Source: JBAYIE01 sp041665785 (GTDB lineage Bacteria; Bacteroidota; Bacteroidia; UKL13-3). Taken from it: DNA of 64,000 nt. Below, in pieces: positions 59,543 to 64,000 of the stretch. Positions within the stretch are counted from its first letter, which is position 1; every line of letters begins with the position of its first letter. The stretch spans positions 1 through 64,000 of the forward strand of contig JBAYIE010000023.1 in assembly GCA_041665785.1 (NCBI GenBank), given 5' to 3'. The notes beneath the pieces are model-generated. The model had not been told where the DNA came from. It did no database searches and saw only the letters and a program-made list of their open reading frames with translations. The position numbers and the translations under genes are program-made.

Positions 59543-62122
59543 ATGAAAAAATTGCTACCCGGAATCCTGATTCTGTTTGTCCCGGTTGCCTATGTTTGGG
59601 GCCAGGCATCGCAAGTGTCTTTAACTATACGGAATAAGCCGTTGAAAGTGGCGCTCCTCGAAGTGGAGCAACAGGCCGGTATTTCATTCTCTTACAGTTC
59701 TGATGCGATAGATGTCGACCAAAAGATTTCTCTTCAAATAATAGAGAAACCGTTATCGGATGTGCTGGAGCTACTCTTTAAAAACACAGGAATTCTGTAT
59801 TCCATTCAGGGAACCCAGGTAGTTTTAATGCCGGCTGCAGTGAGAATGAAAACCATTAGCGGGTATATTCATGAAGCCGGCACCGGTGAATTGATCATTG
59901 GAGCTCAGGTGCATACCCGGCCGCGTTTGGCTGCATGTATCACCAATTCCTATGGGTTTTATTCCCTTACTTTACCGGTTGACTCTTACACGCTGGTGAT
60001 TGAATATTCAGGATTTAAAACGCAGAATGTTCCTTTATTGCTTCAACACGAAATTCAACTGAATATCATATTGGCACCATCCGGTGATCTGGATGAAGCG
60101 CTGGTAACTGCTAAGAAGGACAAAACAGGTATTCAGCTGAATAAAATTGAGGTGCCGGTAAATGAGATTAAAACAGTACCGATGATTTTGGGAGAGAAAG
60201 ATGTGGCCAAATATATCATGTTATTTCCCGGTGTTCAAAAAGGCAATGAAGGAAATGGTTATATGTATGTGCGGGGCGGGGGGCCGGATCAAAACCTGAT
60301 CTTGATTGATGATGCCATCATATACAACGCCTATCATTTTTTAGGATTGGCTTCCTTGTTTTCGGGAAGCGAATTGCGTTCAGCAGAATTATACAAAGGA
60401 GGCTTTTCATCGCGCTATGGCGGACGTTTATCTTCAGTACTCGACATGAGTATGAAGGACGGCAACAGGGAGAAGCTTGGATTAGATGCCACCATAGGAG
60501 TTATCTCATCCCGCTTCATGCTGGAAGGCCCCATTCAAAAAGGGAAATCCTCTTTTCTGATTTCAGCGCGACGCTCATACATTGATCAAACGGCTGGTCT
60601 TTTGAGTAAAAAGTCAGATGCGGTATTGAATTATATGTATTATGATGTGCATGCGAAAATTGCATTTGAATGGAATATACGTAACCGGATTATGACCAGC
60701 ATTTATATTGGCAGCGACGGTTTGGCCAACAATACCGATCCCGGTTTGAATCTATACGATGATGGCATAAGTTGGGGGAACATGGCATTATCGTTGAGGT
60801 GGAATCATCAGTTTTCCGGGAAATTATTTTCCAACACATCTCTTGTTTCCAGTTCATATAACTCACGGATCGCATTTGGAGAAGTGGATGTTGCAAAAAG
60901 CACCAAATCATCTTCGGCAGTGCAATCCTCTATTCAGGATTATACCTTCAAACATGATTTGGATTTTCTCCTGAATACCAAACATCATTTCAAAATGGGA
61001 GCAGGAGTTACCCGTCATCTTTTTAATCCTGTAACCTCTTTAAAATATATGAATCCCGATTCGTTGGTTTCGGATGAACAACCCTATAAAGCGGATGAAG
61101 GATTTGCTTATTTGGAATGGAACTTTCGACCGGGGAAAAAATGGGAATGCATCTCCGGCTTGCGCTATGTATATTTCAACACCACCCAGACGTATCAAAA
61201 ATGGGAACCACGTTTTCAGTTACGCTATTCCACCTTTACCAACTGGCAATTCAATTTCAGTTATGCGGCCATGAATCAATTCCTGCATCTGATTTCAGCA
61301 TTCAATGGATTTGGATTGCCGGCTGATGCCTGGGTTGCCAGCGACGATCGCCTGCAACCTCAGCATTCCGACCAATTTACGCTGGGATTGGTGAAGAATG
61401 ATATAGGAGGGAAAGGGATTTCTATCTCGTGTGAAGCATTTGTAAAAGACATTCAGCATGCAGTTGCCATCAAAGAAGGTGCTTCCTTTTTTCAGGTATT
61501 GCCAACAGCATCGTTTGGTAAGCAATATAAAACGTGGTCGGAGTTAGCAACACAAGGGAATTCAGAGGCAATGGGTTTAGAATGGATGTTACATAAAAGG
61601 GGAAAACGGATAAGCGGACATATCAGTTATACCTTATCGCGTACTCTGATGCAATTTGATTCGATTAATCTGGGCAGAACCTATCATGCTTCATTTGACC
61701 GGACACATGATCTGGGTATATTTATCAGTTTTCATCCCGGGAGGCATTGGCAGTTTTCTGCAATCTGGGTTTACGGAACAGGCAATGCAATCACCCTCCC
61801 TGCCGGTGAATATAATATGGTTATTGAAGATCCGGGTCAAACGGGGGGTGGTTTTGGATGGCCCGAAGCCTATTATGAAAAGAAAAATGCATACCGGATG
61901 CAATCGTATCATCGTCTGGATGTTTCGTTGCAGTATAGTCACAAATTTGCAGGTATTAACAGTACTATCGAATTGAGTGTTTACAACGTTTACAACCGTG
62001 CCAATCCGTTTTTTTATCAGATCGAAAATGAAGATGCCATAAACGGAACTGGTAAACGGATCCTTCAGAAAGTAAGTTTATTTCCTGTTATTCCATCTGT
62101 AAGCTGGAGCGTAAAATTCTGA
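59543..62122 (+). CDS. TonB-dependent receptor with N-terminal STN signalling domain
   Basis: The 859-residue protein has a signal peptide (~23, VWGQ). An STN/secretin-like domain follows (~25-97: SLTIRNKPLKVALLEVEQQAGI...SYSSDAI), which in FecA-type receptors contacts a FecR anti-sigma factor. A carboxypeptidase-regulatory domain (~105-185), a plug (~205-310: GNGYMYVRGGGPDQNLILID, YKGGFSSRYGGRLSSVLD) and a barrel to the end (VSWSVKF) complete it. It imports a substrate across the outer membrane using TonB. The STN domain plus the FecR gene downstream suggest substrate-induced transcription. The DUF4249 gene begins at its stop codon. Substrate unknown. Confidence 0.92.
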   Translation: MKKLLPGILILFVPVAYVWGQASQVSLTIRNKPLKVALLEVEQQAGISFSYSSDAIDVDQKISLQIIEKPLSDVLELLFKNTGILYSIQGTQVVLMPAAVRMKTISGYIHEAGTGELIIGAQVHTRPRLAACITNSYGFYSLTLPVDSYTLVIEYSGFKTQNVPLLLQHEIQLNIILAPSGDLDEALVTAKKDKTGIQLNKIEVPVNEIKTVPMILGEKDVAKYIMLFPGVQKGNEGNGYMYVRGGGPDQNLILIDDAIIYNAYHFLGLASLFSGSELRSAELYKGGFSSRYGGRLSSVLDMSMKDGNREKLGLDATIGVISSRFMLEGPIQKGKSSFLISARRSYIDQTAGLLSKKSDAVLNYMYYDVHAKIAFEWNIRNRIMTSIYIGSDGLANNTDPGLNLYDDGISWGNMALSLRWNHQFSGKLFSNTSLVSSSYNSRIAFGEVDVAKSTKSSSAVQSSIQDYTFKHDLDFLLNTKHHFKMGAGVTRHLFNPVTSLKYMNPDSLVSDEQPYKADEGFAYLEWNFRPGKKWECISGLRYVYFNTTQTYQKWEPRFQLRYSTFTNWQFNFSYAAMNQFLHLISAFNGFGLPADAWVASDDRLQPQHSDQFTLGLVKNDIGGKGISISCEAFVKDIQHAVAIKEGASFFQVLPTASFGKQYKTWSELATQGNSEAMGLEWMLHKRGKRISGHISYTLSRTLMQFDSINLGRTYHASFDRTHDLGIFISFHPGRHWQFSAIWVYGTGNAITLPAGEYNMVIEDPGQTGGGFGWPEAYYEKKNAYRMQSYHRLDVSLQYSHKFAGINSTIELSVYNVYNRANPFFYQIENEDAINGTGKRILQKVSLFPVIPSVSWSVKF

Positions 62123-62961
62123 TGAAGAAGTTACATATTTATATCTGTTGTTTGATTATAGGAATACTTACTTCGTGTGAAAAGTATGAGACCATCGATG
62201 CTGATTTGTCGTTCGAAAGCAAATTGGTGGTATCCGCATTGTTGAAGGAAGGGGAAACTGATATTGTAGTGAACGTGAGTCGGACCACACCGCTAATTGG
62301 TACCGAACCGCGAACCGAAATGGGTTCCATTCCGGATGCATTGGTATACCTTACCGGACCTCACGGTGAATTGCAATTGGTCTTTGATTCGATGGAGATG
62401 TTGTATAAGGGAAGTCTGTCTGGAAATGGAATTGAATCCGGTGCTACTTATTTTATAGCCGTTTCCCATAATGGAGAAAAAGTTACCGGTTCTACTACAG
62501 TACCGGTTCAATACGAAACGGTAAGTACGATGAAGTGGGATAGCACAATGGAATCCGGATTCCAGGAATATTCGGCACACTTAAGTTGTAAAAATTTGAG
62601 TCAGGGTTATCCCATGATCATGTTGTATCCTTTCATTGTGTATTCCGATTCATCGCGGTATCCGATGCTATACGGCAGCCTCAGCCGCATACGCAAATTG
62701 GCGTATCAACAAACCCTGGAGCAGCAATTTACATCCATGTTCACCGCAGAATTTGTTTACCCTGTCAGAGTTGAATTGATAACGCTGGTGTACGATGAGG
62801 CTTATAGTTCATATTACAATCAGGTATTTGATCTGACTATGGGTGGTGCTTCCGGTAATCCTTTTGCCGAGCCCTCTATTGTGAAGAGTAATATGAGCAA
62901 CGGGATTGGTATCTTTGGTTCATCTAAAATAATCGGTTGGGAATCTTTTCCACTAAATTAA
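62122..62961 (+). CDS. DUF4249 lipoprotein, TonB-receptor partner
   Basis: The 279-residue protein has a lipobox (ILTSC, Cys ~19). The DUF4249 pattern follows: LVVSALLKEGETDIVVNVSRTTPL, a DALVYLTGPHGE strand, and YFIAVSHNGEKVTGSTTVP, then a C-terminal domain ending SKIIGWESFPLN. These lipoproteins are encoded beside TonB receptors in Bacteroidota and are thought to act as surface accessory components. The start overlaps the receptor stop by one base. Confidence 0.88.
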   Translation: MKKLHIYICCLIIGILTSCEKYETIDADLSFESKLVVSALLKEGETDIVVNVSRTTPLIGTEPRTEMGSIPDALVYLTGPHGELQLVFDSMEMLYKGSLSGNGIESGATYFIAVSHNGEKVTGSTTVPVQYETVSTMKWDSTMESGFQEYSAHLSCKNLSQGYPMIMLYPFIVYSDSSRYPMLYGSLSRIRKLAYQQTLEQQFTSMFTAEFVYPVRVELITLVYDEAYSSYYNQVFDLTMGGASGNPFAEPSIVKSNMSNGIGIFGSSKIIGWESFPLN

Positions 62962-63027
62962 TTACCATGCAAATAGGGGCATACTTGATTTCAATGGTCT
63001 TGTTGCTGAAGTTAATCGTATAAATGT

Positions 63028-64000
63028 ATGATCAGCGAAGAAGTAGCATATCAAATCATGGCCCGGATCTTAGCCGGTGAAGCAGCTCCCGGCGAGAAAA
63101 AGGAACTCGATAGTTGGGTTCAGGCTTATCCTGAAAACCGAAAAGCGTATGAGTCGTTCTCGGTAATCTGGAATACTGCACAACAGAAAAAGATCGAAGT
63201 CAATGTGGATGCGGCCTGGGAAAAAGTGAATCACAGAATAAAGCCTTCCCACCAACTTTATACAACAACAAGAATCTGGCAGTGGGCAGCAATTTTTCTG
63301 GCGGTCTCGGTTATAGGGTTTACCATCGTTCGTTTCGCAATGCTGACATCCCTATCTGTACAAACTGCAGCAAATGAAGTAAAGCAAGTTGTATTACCGG
63401 ATGGCAGTAAAATATGGTTGCACGAAGGTTCACAACTTACGTATCAGAATAATTTCTGGAACACAAAACGCAACCTCACCTTAACCGGAATGGCTTATTT
63501 TGATGTTCAACGCGATGAGGAAAGACCATTTACGATAGTAACCAGGCGCAATTCAATAACGGTACTGGGTACATCGTTTGAAGTTATGGCCTATGCCGGT
63601 GATAGCAACGAACGGGTTACGGTAACTTCAGGACATGTTCAATTTGGAAACAAAGATCAGGGGATGTTGGATCTCAAGACGAATCAGGCGGGAATAATCA
63701 GCACGCATCAGGCATTTATTGTTAAAGAAGAAAGTGCTTCAGAACTCACTGCATGGCATAAAGGCAAATTGGTATTCAACAACGAAACCATGGATCAGGT
63801 GATGAATAAGATTGCTCGTTATTTTCATATCCGGTATGTGTTCTTGAATCCTGAAATAAAGGGATGTCATTTCACCGGAACGTTTGAAAATCCCAAATTG
63901 AAACAGGTCATGGATATGATATCCTCGGCATTGGAATTGAGTTGGAAGCAAGATAAAAAGCAAGTGGAGATTGCAGGTGAAGGATGCAAGGCAAAAAACG
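63028..64000 (+). CDS. FecR-family anti-sigma factor (3' partial)
   Basis: The frame is open to the right edge (about 324 residues present). The N-terminal cytoplasmic part reads MISEEVAYQIMARILAGEA, typical of FecR proteins, followed by a transmembrane helix at ~85-102 (WAAIFLAVSVIGF). The periplasmic FecR domain holds VVLPDGSKIWLHEGSQLTYQ, AYFDVQRDEERPF, ITVLGTSFEV and VTVTSGHVQF. A C-terminal STN-like part follows (GKLVFNNETMDQVM, ARYFHI), near its usual end. It transmits occupancy of the STN receptor to an ECF sigma factor, not seen here; such genes commonly precede the receptor, unlike here. Confidence 0.9.
   Translation, partial: MISEEVAYQIMARILAGEAAPGEKKELDSWVQAYPENRKAYESFSVIWNTAQQKKIEVNVDAAWEKVNHRIKPSHQLYTTTRIWQWAAIFLAVSVIGFTIVRFAMLTSLSVQTAANEVKQVVLPDGSKIWLHEGSQLTYQNNFWNTKRNLTLTGMAYFDVQRDEERPFTIVTRRNSITVLGTSFEVMAYAGDSNERVTVTSGHVQFGNKDQGMLDLKTNQAGIISTHQAFIVKEESASELTAWHKGKLVFNNETMDQVMNKIARYFHIRYVFLNPEIKGCHFTGTFENPKLKQVMDMISSALELSWKQDKKQVEIAGEGCKAKN

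Noticed and set aside
1..64000. Search for transposases, integrases, phage genes and Cas proteins
   Set aside because: None recognised among the open frames; mobility is indicated only indirectly by the tRNA repeats and the ssb remnant.

Overview
This is a Bacteroidota chromosome segment. The evidence is a GldM-family type IX secretion (T9SS) protein, a PorE-like TPR/PD40/OmpA protein, a PorV/PorQ-type protein, cargo with type A and type B T9SS sorting domains, a type III glutamine synthetase, BshA, the Bacteroidota-type argF' arginine pathway, an STN-type TonB receptor with DUF4249 and FecR partners, and promoters of the TTTG-N19-TAnnTTTG type. I cannot name the genus. I saw no transposase, integrase or CRISPR array.

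Layout. 1-3.6 kb: collagen-like protein (5' partial), a DUF1566-like secreted protein and a lipoprotein DNA/RNA endonuclease. 3.6-5.2 kb: a gldM-like gene without gldK, gldL or gldN beside it. 5.4-16.7 kb: the most interesting region. A hybrid histidine kinase and LuxR-type regulator are followed by five small secreted proteins of one diverged family, a PapD-like periplasmic protein, an 897-residue outer-membrane barrel protein with usher-like features, a sixth family member, a small barrel protein and a lipoprotein phosphodiesterase. I read this as a candidate chaperone/usher-like surface-fibre locus. Paired TCAG-nWWWW boxes, 21-22 bp apart and about 34 bp upstream of a TAnnTTTG-type box, occur before the kinase gene and before three subunit genes, suggesting that the two-component system controls itself and the subunits.

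17.1-25.3 kb: a tightly overlapping eight-gene arginine operon (GNAT, argG, argC, argD, argF', argB, argE-like, argH). The transcarbamylase carries Val at the position that separates acetyl- from succinyl-ornithine enzymes, pointing to succinylated intermediates. 25.4-40 kb: DUF6629-like membrane protein, XRE regulator, glnN, PorE-like protein, lipoprotein, bshA, a structured-RNA candidate, a NagZ/beta-lactamase fusion, a GldE/CorC-like protein, a PorV/PorQ-type protein and a beta-propeller lipoprotein. 40-49 kb: higBA with a clear promoter/operator, an iron-sulfur membrane protein, tRNA-Phe flanked by tRNA-derived repeats, a stop-interrupted barrel gene, an unknown protein, a TPR adenylate cyclase, an ssb remnant and an AT-rich glycosyltransferase. 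49-55 kb: two large T9SS cargo proteins around a GNAT. 54.9-55.6 kb: repeat-rich, non-coding. 55.6-59.4 kb: dCMP deaminase plus kinase, then a three-gene sulfur operon (SQR-like, TusE/DsrC-like, DsrE-like). 59.5-64 kb: TonB receptor, DUF4249 lipoprotein and FecR anti-sigma factor (3' partial).
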